Position numbers and translations under genes: made by a program | Notes under the pieces: model-generated | The model's input: the letters and a program-made list of their open reading frames with translations, nothing else | Told to the model about the DNA's origin: nothing | Database searches by the model: none | Shown: positions 36,161 to 44,987 of the stretch, in pieces | Position numbering within the stretch: the first letter of the stretch is position 1 | Layout: every line of letters starts with the position of its first letter | DNA from: Clostridioides sp. ES-S-0054-01 | GTDB taxonomy: Bacteria > Bacillota > Clostridia > Peptostreptococcales > Peptostreptococcaceae | Reading direction: 5' to 3' | Length of the DNA stretch: 64,000 nt | Assembly: GCA_021561035.1 (NCBI GenBank) | Contig: CP067346.1 | Location: 2,201,001 to 2,265,000 of the forward strand

Positions 36161-37132
36161 TTATAGATATTTAACTCCACTCCAATATATGTTTTCATGC
36201 ATTTTAGTTGTTTCTGGAAGTTCAACACCCTCAAGTGCCCATTTTTTAAATTCCATAAATCCTGTTCTATCAATTATATATCCTATATGTTCTTTTCCTC
36301 CTGGTGCATCTTTATCTATATACTTTTCTACATATTTGTAAGTATTAAGTATTATCTTTATTATACTATTCTCATCTACCCATAAAAGAAAATCTTCTGC
36401 TAGTCTAGGATTTTTCTTTCCTGTTCTACCCATTATAGCTAATCTATAGTATTTTTTCTCATCTCTAGTCCATGCATTTGTTGGGCAATTTAGCACACAC
36501 TCTCCACAGCCTATACACTTATCTCCATCTCTTACAACTTTATTATTTTCTGTTTTTAATGCCCCAACAGATATTTTAGAACACTTTTTTACACATGCCC
36601 CACAATTTACACATCTATCTTTTTCATATATTGGTAAAGCCATGCCAATAATTCCAAAGTCATTCATTCTAGCTTTTATACAATCATTTGGACATCCAGT
36701 TAAAGCTACTTTAAAATGCAAATCATTTGGAAATATAGCTTTTTCTATTCTTTTAGCAAATTCAGTTGTATTATATTGAGCTTTTGGACAGACTTTATTT
36801 CCTATACACGCTGCTATATTTCTTGTACCTGCTGCTGGATAACCTGCATTTTTCTCACTTTGATTTATATTCATTTTTTCAATAACAGGTTGTATAATTT
36901 TATTTATTTCTTCTATATTTTCCATGTCTATTCCTAATATTTCAAAGCCCTGTCTTGTGGTTATGTGTATCTGGCCATTACCATATTCACTTGCAATTTT
37001 GGAAACTATAGTTAAACTCTCAGGGTCAATAAGCCCACCAGGCACTCTAACTCTTAAAGAAGTCTCATATTTTGTTTTTGTAATCCTGTAAGCATTTTTC
37101 ATTACTTTTTTGGTATTTAAATCTCTTATCAC
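36161..37132 (-). CDS. asrC: Anaerobic sulfite reductase subunit C (siroheme)
   Basis: 323 residues, the catalytic subunit that reduces sulfite to sulfide. The siroheme/4Fe-4S ligands are in CIGNKVCPKAQYNTTEF and TGCPNDCIKARMNDFG. A two-cluster ferredoxin insert follows: CVNCGACVKKCSK and CIGCGECVLNCPTNAW. The start is GTG, with GGGGGCGAAG upstream, 12 bases after asrB. Length and motif order match AsrC of Salmonella-type systems. Confidence 0.93.
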   Translation of the reverse strand: MIRDLNTKKVMKNAYRITKTKYETSLRVRVPGGLIDPESLTIVSKIASEYGNGQIHITTRQGFEILGIDMENIEEINKIIQPVIEKMNINQSEKNAGYPAAGTRNIAACIGNKVCPKAQYNTTEFAKRIEKAIFPNDLHFKVALTGCPNDCIKARMNDFGIIGMALPIYEKDRCVNCGACVKKCSKISVGALKTENNKVVRDGDKCIGCGECVLNCPTNAWTRDEKKYYRLAIMGRTGKKNPRLAEDFLLWVDENSIIKIILNTYKYVEKYIDKDAPGGKEHIGYIIDRTGFMEFKKWALEGVELPETTKMHENIYWSGVKYL

Positions 37133-37144
37133 AAACTTCGCCCC

Positions 37145-37936
37145 CTAATCAATAAGATTTTTAGCATATGAATAATCAAATACTGGTCCATCTAAACATA
37201 TATAAGTATCATCCATCTTACAGTGTCCACATTTACCTATTCCGCAACACATCTTTCTTTCATAAGAAACCCAAATATTCTTTTCATCTAAATCTCTTTT
37301 TAAAAATTCTCCTACTGTAAATTTCATCATCATTGGAGGTCCAACTACAACTATAGAAGTATTATTTATATCTTTTATGTCCAATTCTGGTATGTATTTT
37401 GTTACTAATCCTACATTTCCACTATATCCTTCATCTGCTCCGTCTACAGTAACTAAAATATCAAGTTTTTCACTCCATCTCTTTAAATCATCTGCAAATA
37501 AAACATCTTTTGGTGATTTAAATCCGACTATTAGCTTAAACTTTTCGCATTTTTCTTCATTATTGTAAAAATATTCAACTATTCCTCTTACAGGAGCCAA
37601 TGCACTTCCTCCTGCTACTACTACAATTTCTCTTCCTTCGTAAAGAGATACATCAAATCCATTTCCATAAGGACCTCTTATAAAAAAAGAATCTCCTTCT
37701 TTATAATTAAACAACTCACTAGTTACTTTTCCTACATTTCTTATTGTAAAGTCAACATAATCTTCTCCATATCCTGATACTGATATTGGGCTTTCACCAT
37801 ATTTAGGTATAGATATCTCATAGAACTTTCCAGGTAATACCCCTTTTGTATCGCAGTTCACTCTAAAAGTCCATTCTTTATCAGTATGTTTAACTATATC
37901 TAGTATTTTTGCACTTACTGGTATATATGAGTTCAT
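37145..37936 (-). CDS. asrB: Anaerobic sulfite reductase subunit B (FAD/NAD(P)H)
   Basis: 263 residues of the ferredoxin-reductase/PyrK-like type: an N-terminal FAD-binding barrel (YEISIPKYGESPISVSG, FFIRGPYGNGF), an NAD(P)-binding domain (VVAGGSALAPVRG) and a C-terminal 2Fe-2S motif (CCGIGKCGHCKMDDTYIC). It passes electrons from NAD(P)H to AsrA and AsrC. The ATG directly follows the asrA stop codon (TAAATG), so translation is coupled. Confidence 0.93.
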   Translation of the reverse strand: MNSYIPVSAKILDIVKHTDKEWTFRVNCDTKGVLPGKFYEISIPKYGESPISVSGYGEDYVDFTIRNVGKVTSELFNYKEGDSFFIRGPYGNGFDVSLYEGREIVVVAGGSALAPVRGIVEYFYNNEEKCEKFKLIVGFKSPKDVLFADDLKRWSEKLDILVTVDGADEGYSGNVGLVTKYIPELDIKDINNTSIVVVGPPMMMKFTVGEFLKRDLDEKNIWVSYERKMCCGIGKCGHCKMDDTYICLDGPVFDYSYAKNLID

Positions 37937-38944
37937 TTATATTTCCTCCTTACTAGTTACTAAATCATTTATTTTTTCTATACACTTTGAAAATGATATG
38001 TATTGTGGACAGGCATCATCACATCTCCCACAACCAACACACATATGATATCCGAATCTTTTTTTAAAATCATGTATTTTATGCATAGTTTTAAATCTCA
38101 TTCTTTCACCTTGTTTTTTTCTAAAAGAATTCCCACCTGCTATATCTGTATATCCATCTACTTGACAAGAAGCCCAAACTCTTCTTCTCTCACCTACATT
38201 TTCATTTTCCTTATAGAAAATATCCTGCATTGTAAAACATGAACATGTTGGACATACAAAATTACATCTACCACATCCGATACATCTTGTATCATATTCA
38301 TCCCATATTGAATTTCCTATCATCTCATTTGAATCAATATTTTCTGGTACATCTACAGATATTAAATTATCAGTTACATAATTAACATTAAATTCAGTTA
38401 CTTCCCCATTAAATACTTCAAATTCACTATCTTTTATATCTAAATATAAAGTCTCTCCTTCTATATTTAGTCCAATTGAATAATTATCAGTTTTATTAGA
38501 AGCCATACTTACACAAAAACAGTTTCTAAAACTTTCCCTACATCCTACAAGTGCAAATTTTACTTTATCCCTAATATTTTTATAAAAATAATCTTTTTCT
38601 TCGCCATTATTTAAATATATTTCATCAAGTCTTTTTATCCCATTTATGTCACAAGCTCTTAAGAAAATTAAAATTTTTTTATTGTCTAAATCGCTTTCCT
38701 TAAACTCTTTTTCAGTAAAATAAAATAATACTTGATTTATTGGGAGTACAACTTCTTTTGGTGAAAAATTTGCTTTCTTGGCAAACTCCATTTCTTCGAA
38801 AGAGTTTACCTCCTTGTATCTTATAATATCAGTATCTGAAAAAGTACCTTTAAATGGTATTAAAACTGGTGCGAATATCTTGTAGTCTTTTTTTAGATAA
38901 TTCAGACCTTCATTGAATTTAGATGAATCTAACTTTAATTTCAT
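37937..38944 (-). CDS. asrA: Anaerobic sulfite reductase subunit A (ferredoxin-like)
   Basis: About 335 residues. The C-terminal third contains two 4Fe-4S motifs, CIGCGRCNFVCPTCSCF and CVGCGRCDDACPQ. The N-terminal part resembles other AsrA proteins (LRACDINGIKRLDEIY). It relays electrons inside the AsrABC complex. The start at 38944 (MKLKLDSSKF) is better placed relative to AAAGGTG than the GTG three codons upstream. It is the first gene of the operon and carries the Crp-type promoter at 38996-39039. Confidence 0.92.
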   Translation of the reverse strand: MKLKLDSSKFNEGLNYLKKDYKIFAPVLIPFKGTFSDTDIIRYKEVNSFEEMEFAKKANFSPKEVVLPINQVLFYFTEKEFKESDLDNKKILIFLRACDINGIKRLDEIYLNNGEEKDYFYKNIRDKVKFALVGCRESFRNCFCVSMASNKTDNYSIGLNIEGETLYLDIKDSEFEVFNGEVTEFNVNYVTDNLISVDVPENIDSNEMIGNSIWDEYDTRCIGCGRCNFVCPTCSCFTMQDIFYKENENVGERRRVWASCQVDGYTDIAGGNSFRKKQGERMRFKTMHKIHDFKKRFGYHMCVGCGRCDDACPQYISFSKCIEKINDLVTSKEEI

Positions 38945-38995
38945 TTTTATCACCTTTCTTATATTTTAGTTTTACTTACTTGTTATCTTGTTTAA

Positions 38996-39039
38996 ATCTT
39001 AACACTTTATTTTCTATACTTCTGTGATAATTATCACAG
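38996..39039 (-). promoter_or_regulatory. asrA promoter with Crp-type palindrome TGTGA-N6-TCACA
   Basis: CTGTGATAATTATCACAG (39022-39039) is a perfect 18-bp palindrome centred at 39030.5. TAAGAT (minus strand, 38996-39001), preceded by TGT as an extended -10, predicts a start near 38989, about 41.5 bp from the palindrome centre. This is the class-II activator position. Confidence 0.75.
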
Positions 39040-39257
39040 TTTTAAAAATAATAAAAAAATATTAATAAAGTTTAATAAATTCTATTAATATTTTTTATTA
39101 TTTATATTATTCTATTGTAAATCTAATCACTTAAATACAATTATTAAATACAATAAACCCATCATTTACTTAATTTTTTGAATAAATAATAAAGAACCTT
39201 ATTTGCTTTTTTATATGATTTAATAAAGTTAAGACAAAGATTAGTAAATTAAATAAT

Positions 39258-39285
39258 AAAAAAGAATCTATAAATAGATTCTTTT
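39258..39285 (-). terminator. Terminator of the asr-linked Crp-like gene
   Basis: AAAAGAATCTAT-AA-ATAGATTCTTTT, perfect arms with terminal T-run on the minus strand, about 50 bases after the stop codon. Confidence 0.75.
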
Positions 39286-39337
39286 AATAATATTTTTATT
39301 TAATTAAAATTCTAATAATACCCTTACTTAAGCATAA

Positions 39338-40027
39338 TTAATTATTTTTAAAGTATCTTGATAACTCAATTTCTTTAACATAAAAACCTTTATTGTCAAT
39401 CTTAATAAGTTCTTCTTTTTGCAATACTTTTATCATTCTGGAAACAGTCTCTCTTTTACAACCAAGCATATCAGCTAAATATGTAACTGTAATATTTACA
39501 TTTAGTAAAGTCCATTCTCCACAACAAATCCCAAATTCTTTACTTAATCTATATAATTTTGCTGCAAGTTTTTTATCTACTTTTATAGATATAGAATTTT
39601 TTAACTGCCTATATAAACGTCTTATTCTTCTTTCCATATAAGAAATAATATCTTTTGTAAGTTGAAAATCACTTTGCATAATTTCTAAGAATTCTTCAAT
39701 ACTGTAATAAGCTATAATTGAGTTTTCAAATGCCTCACATCCAACAGTAGAATTTTTAGAAGAGTCAAAGGTAATATCATTTATGATTTCACCAGTATTT
39801 AAAATGAAAATTACCTTTCTCTCACCATTTTCACTTATCTTAAAAATAGATACCTTTCCTTCTAAAAGTATATAAACACTGTCTAAGCTATCTTTTTCAT
39901 AAAATAAAATTTCTTTCTTTTGTAATCTTTTTAGTTTAGCTTTTTCCTTAAGTTGATTCTTCGTTTTAGTACATAAATTATTAAAAATCATTAATTTATC
40001 AATATTATAATCTTTTAATTTAGACAT
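39338..40027 (-). CDS. Crp/Fnr-family regulator, probable activator of asr
   Basis: About 229 residues: a cyclic-nucleotide-type beta-roll (VYILLEGKVSIFKISENGER, FILNTGEIINDITF), then a winged helix with recognition helix GCKRETVSRMIKVL. The RETVxR core is the same as in Crp, which contacts TGTGA, and exactly such a palindrome sits before asrA. Several cysteines are present (NLCTK, GCEAF, GICCGEW, GCKRE), so Fe-S or redox sensing is possible but not shown. Start at 40027 (MSKLKDYN) from GGAGAG. It is downstream of nanR but has its own terminator. Confidence 0.85.
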   Translation of the reverse strand: MSKLKDYNIDKLMIFNNLCTKTKNQLKEKAKLKRLQKKEILFYEKDSLDSVYILLEGKVSIFKISENGERKVIFILNTGEIINDITFDSSKNSTVGCEAFENSIIAYYSIEEFLEIMQSDFQLTKDIISYMERRIRRLYRQLKNSISIKVDKKLAAKLYRLSKEFGICCGEWTLLNVNITVTYLADMLGCKRETVSRMIKVLQKEELIKIDNKGFYVKEIELSRYFKNN

Positions 40028-40089
40028 ATAATATCTCTCCATTCCTAAATTTTTAAGAAAGCTCTATAAAACATTACAAATTTCTTATT

Positions 40090-40938
40090 TTATTCATTTT
40101 TAAACAATTTTATAGCATTTGTAGTCTTAATTTTTCTTTCAATAGCTTTATTAGAAAGTTCTTTTACTACCTGTGTATATACTAAATCAATAATGAAAAA
40201 TTGTGCTAATTTAGAAGATACTGAACCAGTCTCTAGTACAGTTTCTCCTGATACATAAGATAAGTGTACATCTGAAATATCCTTTAACTCAGAATTTTTA
40301 TTTTCAGTAATCGATATAATTTTAGCATTATTAGCTCTTGCAAGTTTTACAGTTTTTATAATTTCCGCAGTTTCACCAGAATGTGAAATTGCCACTATTA
40401 AATCTCCCTCTTCCATTATGGAAGACATCATTATCATCGTATGACTACTATCAAAACTTACACAATTAAGTCCTATTCTCATAAATTTATAGTTTGAATC
40501 CTGTGCTATTATACCAGAATATCCAATACCTATAAAGTAAACTTTCTTTGCATTTATTATAAGCCTTGCACAATCATGAACATCAGCACTATTAATTATC
40601 TCTACAGTATTCTCTAAAGTGGTTATATTTGAGCTTAAAAGTTTCTTTGCTGTATCCAAAGCTGGCTCATCATTTTGTATGTTTTTGTTTATAATGTTCT
40701 TTTTATTGATGGTTGATATCTCTTGCGCTAAAGTAACTTTAAAATCCTGCAATCCATTAAAATTCATTTTTTTTACAAATCTAGTTATAGTTGCTTCACC
40801 AATATTGCTCTCTTTAGCTATTTGTGATATTGGCTTATAAAATACATCTTCTATATTTTCTTTTATATAAGCTATCAATAATTTATCTGATTTTGTGACT
40901 TTAAAAGTTGGTGATTCCAATTGTTCTAAAATACTCAT
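40090..40938 (-). CDS. nanR: RpiR-family regulator of the nan operon
   Basis: 282 residues: an N-terminal RpiR helix-turn-helix (PISQIAKESNIGEATITRFV) and a C-terminal SIS sugar-phosphate-binding domain (VYFIGIGYSGIIAQ, DLIVAISHSGETAEII). As last gene of the sialic acid operon it is expected to sense an amino-sugar phosphate intermediate and control the promoter upstream of nanE. RpiR-type NanR regulators are known in other Firmicutes; the effector here is inference. Ribosome site GAAGGG. Confidence 0.85.
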   Translation of the reverse strand: MSILEQLESPTFKVTKSDKLLIAYIKENIEDVFYKPISQIAKESNIGEATITRFVKKMNFNGLQDFKVTLAQEISTINKKNIINKNIQNDEPALDTAKKLLSSNITTLENTVEIINSADVHDCARLIINAKKVYFIGIGYSGIIAQDSNYKFMRIGLNCVSFDSSHTMIMMSSIMEEGDLIVAISHSGETAEIIKTVKLARANNAKIISITENKNSELKDISDVHLSYVSGETVLETGSVSSKLAQFFIIDLVYTQVVKELSNKAIERKIKTTNAIKLFKNE

Positions 40939-40956
40939 TAAAAACCCTTCTATTCT

Positions 40957-41844
40957 TTATATTTTGTTCAAAAAATTATATAATGCTCCAAGCATTCCTG
41001 CATCATTTTGTCTCTTTGCAAATTCTACATTAGTATTTTTGTAAATTCTGTCTATAAGAACCTCCTTTAATGCTTTGTCTATTTTTGGTTTGAGGAACTT
41101 TTCTTGTGCCATAATTCCACCACCTAAAATTACTACTTCTGGATTTATTACATAACATATATTTGCAATTCCAACTGCTAATGATTTTATCATATTATCG
41201 AGTTCTTTTAAACAATCTTCATCATTATTCTTTGCCAAATCAAAAATTATTTTTCCATTTAAATCATTTTCATTTAAATTCTTTATTTTTGCTACTTTTT
41301 TAATTAAACTACTAGTAGACGCTAATTCTTGAAAAGAACTTCCATTTATATTCATATACCCTACTTCGCCAGCACTATTACTAAACCCATTTATCAGTTT
41401 ATTATTTATTATAACACATCCACCAATTCCAGTACCTATTGTTAAACATATAGAAGATGTTGCACTTTTACCTGCTCCAAGCCACATTTCACCAAGTCCA
41501 GCACAATTAACATCATTTTCAACTTCACATTTTATATTAAACTCTTTTTCCACCTCTTTTTTTAACTCCATACCCTTATAGTTTGGAATTAACTCTTCTA
41601 ATGCAAATATTATCTTACCTTCAACTGGGTCAACCATACCTGCAGTTGATATACATATACCACTTATTTCATTTTCTTTTATATATTTTTTTACTATCTG
41701 TTTTATTTTAGATAATATTCCTTCTCCACCTTTTTCTTTTGCTTCAGTATCTAGACTTGATTTATCAATTATTAATCCATCTTCTCTAATAAATCCATAT
41801 TTTATTGAAGTACCTCCAACATCTATACAAACGTAATTTTTCAT
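40957..41844 (-). CDS. nanK: ROK-family kinase, probable N-acetylmannosamine kinase
   Basis: 295 residues with the ROK layout: ATP-binding DVGGTSIKYGFI, the catalytic region EVENDVNCAGLGEMWLGAGK and TIGTGIGGCVI, and NPEVVILGGGI. The usual zinc-binding CxCGxxGCxE motif is absent, as in some NanK-type members. In a nan cluster the expected reaction is ATP-dependent phosphorylation of N-acetylmannosamine released by NanA, before epimerisation by NanE. Start supported by TGGAG. Confidence 0.85.
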   Translation of the reverse strand: MKNYVCIDVGGTSIKYGFIREDGLIIDKSSLDTEAKEKGGEGILSKIKQIVKKYIKENEISGICISTAGMVDPVEGKIIFALEELIPNYKGMELKKEVEKEFNIKCEVENDVNCAGLGEMWLGAGKSATSSICLTIGTGIGGCVIINNKLINGFSNSAGEVGYMNINGSSFQELASTSSLIKKVAKIKNLNENDLNGKIIFDLAKNNDEDCLKELDNMIKSLAVGIANICYVINPEVVILGGGIMAQEKFLKPKIDKALKEVLIDRIYKNTNVEFAKRQNDAGMLGALYNFLNKI

Positions 41845-41901
41845 AATATATCTCCATACAAATTATTTTTATAAATTGATAACACCACTTAAATTCTTAT
41901 A

Positions 41902-42705
41902 TTACACAAATTTTTTATTTATCTTTTCCAATTCACATATATATTTTCTAGCTTCTGATAAATCTATTGTATCATTTAATAGTTTTTTTTCCTTAGTTGT
42001 ATGATATTTATAAATATTTTTACATAAGTCTTTTCCTAATATATTAAGACCTTCTTGAGTATAATGAACATCATCAATAGTTAACCCTTTATCATGAAAT
42101 TGCATAGCAATTTTGCTTCCTACACACAATACATCACATTCATTACAAGCAGACTCCTGTGCTGCTGCAATTCGTCTTGTTCTAATAAAATATTCATCTT
42201 CTCCAAGCCAATAACCAGTTAGACTTACAAACATTTTGTCAATCATACACTCTTCTTTAAGTCTATACGCAATTTTTTTTAGACTTTCTTTATAGTACAA
42301 GGCATCACTGCCATATTTTGCATCACTTTCACCTTGAATCCAAATGACATATTTATTTTCTATATTATAATGTTTACTTAAGGTACTACATCCTGCATTA
42401 AATTTTTCTATAGCATCATTTAGAAACCAGTTATTATCATGATTCCAATTTTTTATTCTTGAACCATCTTTTGCATTGTGAATAAAACAAACTTTATTAC
42501 CAGTAAGCTTATTCCATTCATTTGAAAATGCAGGTGCTATAGTACCATCACCTTCTGAAGTCTCTAGCTCACATCTCATATTTATAATTTCATCAGTACT
42601 CAAATATTCAAAACAATTTTCATTTGGAATGATGCTCTCTTTTGGATTTCCCAATCCTCTAGCATTACTTTGTCCTATTAATAAGAATACATCTATATTT
42701 TCCAT
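41902..42705 (-). CDS. Sialate O-acetylesterase-like SGNH hydrolase
   Basis: 267 residues of the sialate O-acetylesterase (SASA) domain type. The N-terminal nucleophile block is FLLIGQSNARGLG and the C-terminal catalytic pair is in DDVHYTQEG (Asp and His); WIQGESDA is also typical. No signal peptide, so it acts in the cytoplasm. It would remove O-acetyl groups from imported sialic acids so that NanA can cleave them. Sits between yhcH and nanK. Ribosome site AAAGGAG. Confidence 0.85.
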   Translation of the reverse strand: MENIDVFLLIGQSNARGLGNPKESIIPNENCFEYLSTDEIINMRCELETSEGDGTIAPAFSNEWNKLTGNKVCFIHNAKDGSRIKNWNHDNNWFLNDAIEKFNAGCSTLSKHYNIENKYVIWIQGESDAKYGSDALYYKESLKKIAYRLKEECMIDKMFVSLTGYWLGEDEYFIRTRRIAAAQESACNECDVLCVGSKIAMQFHDKGLTIDDVHYTQEGLNILGKDLCKNIYKYHTTKEKKLLNDTIDLSEARKYICELEKINKKFV

Positions 42706-42765
42706 AAGTTAACTCCTTTACAAAATTTTAAGCTTTTAACTATTTTCAATTTATCTTATAAAAAA

Positions 42766-42847
42766 CTAGGGCTGAAAATAGTAATCTAACTAAAATTTAC
42801 GAAATCTCACTAATCGCTGAAAGTTAAATCACTATTTTCAGCCCTAG
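42766..42847. repeat. 82-bp element with 17-bp perfect inverted repeats inside the nan operon
   Basis: CTAGGGCTGAAAATAGT (42766-42782) and ACTATTTTCAGCCCTAG (42831-42847) enclose 48 bases. It lies between yhcH and the esterase gene. It could be a non-autonomous mobile repeat, or an RNA hairpin that lowers or stabilises downstream expression. On neither strand is there a T-run typical of a terminator. Confidence 0.7.
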
Positions 42848-42865
42848 TGGTTATATAAATTCTCA

Positions 42866-43318
42866 TTATCTAACCAAAACCTTAAAAATAGCTTTTTTAA
42901 TATTTTCTTTTTCTAAAACTTTTATCGCTGTCATATGAGCATCTTCTGGATAACAAACTAAAAAATCACCTTTTCTAAGTTCAACATATCCATTGTTTTT
43001 ACCATCAAGAGGTAAAAAATCTCCCTCTTCTTCATATATTTTTTGTTCTAAATTTTCTATAAAATTTATGTCTATTCGTTCACACCCGTCAAGCATCAAA
43101 TGAACATCTATATACTTCTTATGAGCTTCCCAGAATCTTTCTTCTTTTTCACAAGTTTTATACTCTACAATATTTACAAAAATATCATCACTATCTATTG
43201 TATAAGTACCTTTTTCATAATCTATCAATGAATTCTCTTTAGCATATTTAAAACATCTAAGTAAATCTTCATGTAATGTTGAATATGTCTTACTATGATT
43301 TATATTTCCAAATATCAT
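42866..43318 (-). CDS. YhcH/YjgK/YiaL-family protein, probable sialic acid anomerase
   Basis: About 150 residues, a small cupin-like protein of the YhcH family. Family signatures are EERFWEAHKKYIDVHLMLDG (metal-binding His residues) and FLVCYPEDAHMTAIKV. Members encoded in nan clusters (NanQ) speed interconversion of N-acetylneuraminate anomers; assignment here is by context. The ATG at 43318 fits GGGAG better than a GTG two codons upstream. Confidence 0.8.
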   Translation of the reverse strand: MIFGNINHSKTYSTLHEDLLRCFKYAKENSLIDYEKGTYTIDSDDIFVNIVEYKTCEKEERFWEAHKKYIDVHLMLDGCERIDINFIENLEQKIYEEEGDFLPLDGKNNGYVELRKGDFLVCYPEDAHMTAIKVLEKENIKKAIFKVLVR

Positions 43319-43452
43319 AAACACTATCTCCCTATATAATTATAAAGTCTATTTTTATATTTTTATATATAAAGTCTATTATACAGTCTTATAGAGTAAC
43401 TAAATTATTTATATAATCACTCTATAAGACAATTTATCATTTAAATCTTATA

Positions 43453-44955
43453 TTATTTTTCATAATAAACAGTAGTCTCAGCTTTTGGTAAAGATTCTTT
43501 TGCTTTAACCTTAGCTTCTATTGCACTAAATATTGTACCTACCACTACAGAAGTAGTTATTGTTATTAAAGAATACGCCCAAGAAGTTACTTCTGGCATA
43601 CGGTATTTTAGGTAAACAACTAAAATTGCTGAGACTATGAATCCAACATATGCTCCCAACTTAGTTGCTTTTTTACAAAATGCACCAAGCACAAATATTC
43701 CTGCTAAAACACCTAAAACTAGACCCATAAAACTATTGAACCATTCATATGCCGATTTTATTTCTCCATTTGCTAGGACTATTGCAACAACTATAGAAAG
43801 TATACCTACACCTAATGATATATATTGTGCTATCTTAGTTTGTTTTTCCATACTTATATCTTTTGTTATGATAGTTTGTATATCTAAAGTCCAACTTGTA
43901 GCAACTGAGTTAAGCCCTGTCGACAAAGTTGATTGAGAAGCTGCATATATCGCTGCAAGTAATATTCCTGTTATACCTACTGGTAATTCGTAAGCTATAT
44001 ATGATGCAAATACTTGGTCTTGTTGAACTGTTTGAGCTAAATCTGGGTTTTGAGTATAGTATATAAATAAACAAGTTCCTATTAGGTAAAATACTGTTGC
44101 AAGCCCCATTGATAAAACACCATTTCCATATGTCATTTTGTTAAGTTGCTTTATGTCAGTTGTCGTAGTAAACCTTTGAACTATATCTTGGCTTGATACA
44201 TATGATGAAAAAGTATTAAGGCCAGCCCCAATAAATATTATAAAGGCACTTGTAGATAGTATATTTTTATCAAACATAACTTCATTAGTAGCTAAGAACT
44301 TGTGTCCAGTTGTAAGAGTATCCATTACCGTTCCAAAACCACCATTTATACTTGCTATTAAATAGAATAATGTACCTGTAACACCTACTATTAGTACCAT
44401 ACCTTGTATAAAGTCGGTCCACAAAACAGCTTTTAATCCACCTGTATATGAATAAATTATTGCTATTACACCCATAACTACTATCAATACATTTACAGGT
44501 ATTCCTGTAAGGCCAGCTAGAACCACTGATGGAAGATACATTATGATAGACATACGTCCTATTTGATATATTATAAACATTAAAGCTCCAAGTACTCTAA
44601 GACCTTTGCTTTCATATCTCATTTCTAAATACTCATAAGCTGTATCTATTTCTAACCTACTATACAGAGGTAAGAAAAATTTTATTGTTAAAGGTATAGC
44701 TATAAACATACCTAACTGTGCAAACCATAAAATCCAAGTTCCACCATAAGAATTACCTGCTAATGATAAAAACGATATTGGACTTAATAATGTGGCAAAT
44801 ATTGATACTGATGTAACCCACCATGGAATAGTTCCATCACCTTTAAAGAACTCTTTTCCCTTCATCTCTTTTTTTGAAAATAACAATCCTGCAAATAAAA
44901 CTGCCAATAAGTAAACTACCAGTATTGCAAAATCTATCCAAGTAAATCCTACCAT
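43453..44955 (-). CDS. nanT: Sodium:sialic acid symporter (SSS family)
   Basis: 500 residues with about 13 membrane helices. Family motifs: FFKGDGTIPWWVTSVSIFAT and YSYTGGLKAVLWTDFIQGMV, and ASQSTLSTGLNSVATSWTLD around helix 9 (sodium site). Located between nanA and yhcH, it is the obvious importer for free sialic acid in this locus. Ribosome site GGGAGG; 32 bases after nanA. Distinct from the SSS gene at 1775. Confidence 0.88.
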   Translation of the reverse strand: MVGFTWIDFAILVVYLLAVLFAGLLFSKKEMKGKEFFKGDGTIPWWVTSVSIFATLLSPISFLSLAGNSYGGTWILWFAQLGMFIAIPLTIKFFLPLYSRLEIDTAYEYLEMRYESKGLRVLGALMFIIYQIGRMSIIMYLPSVVLAGLTGIPVNVLIVVMGVIAIIYSYTGGLKAVLWTDFIQGMVLIVGVTGTLFYLIASINGGFGTVMDTLTTGHKFLATNEVMFDKNILSTSAFIIFIGAGLNTFSSYVSSQDIVQRFTTTTDIKQLNKMTYGNGVLSMGLATVFYLIGTCLFIYYTQNPDLAQTVQQDQVFASYIAYELPVGITGILLAAIYAASQSTLSTGLNSVATSWTLDIQTIITKDISMEKQTKIAQYISLGVGILSIVVAIVLANGEIKSAYEWFNSFMGLVLGVLAGIFVLGAFCKKATKLGAYVGFIVSAILVVYLKYRMPEVTSWAYSLITITTSVVVGTIFSAIEAKVKAKESLPKAETTVYYEK

Positions 44956-44987
44956 TTGATTAATCCTCCCATACTAAAAGCACTTTA

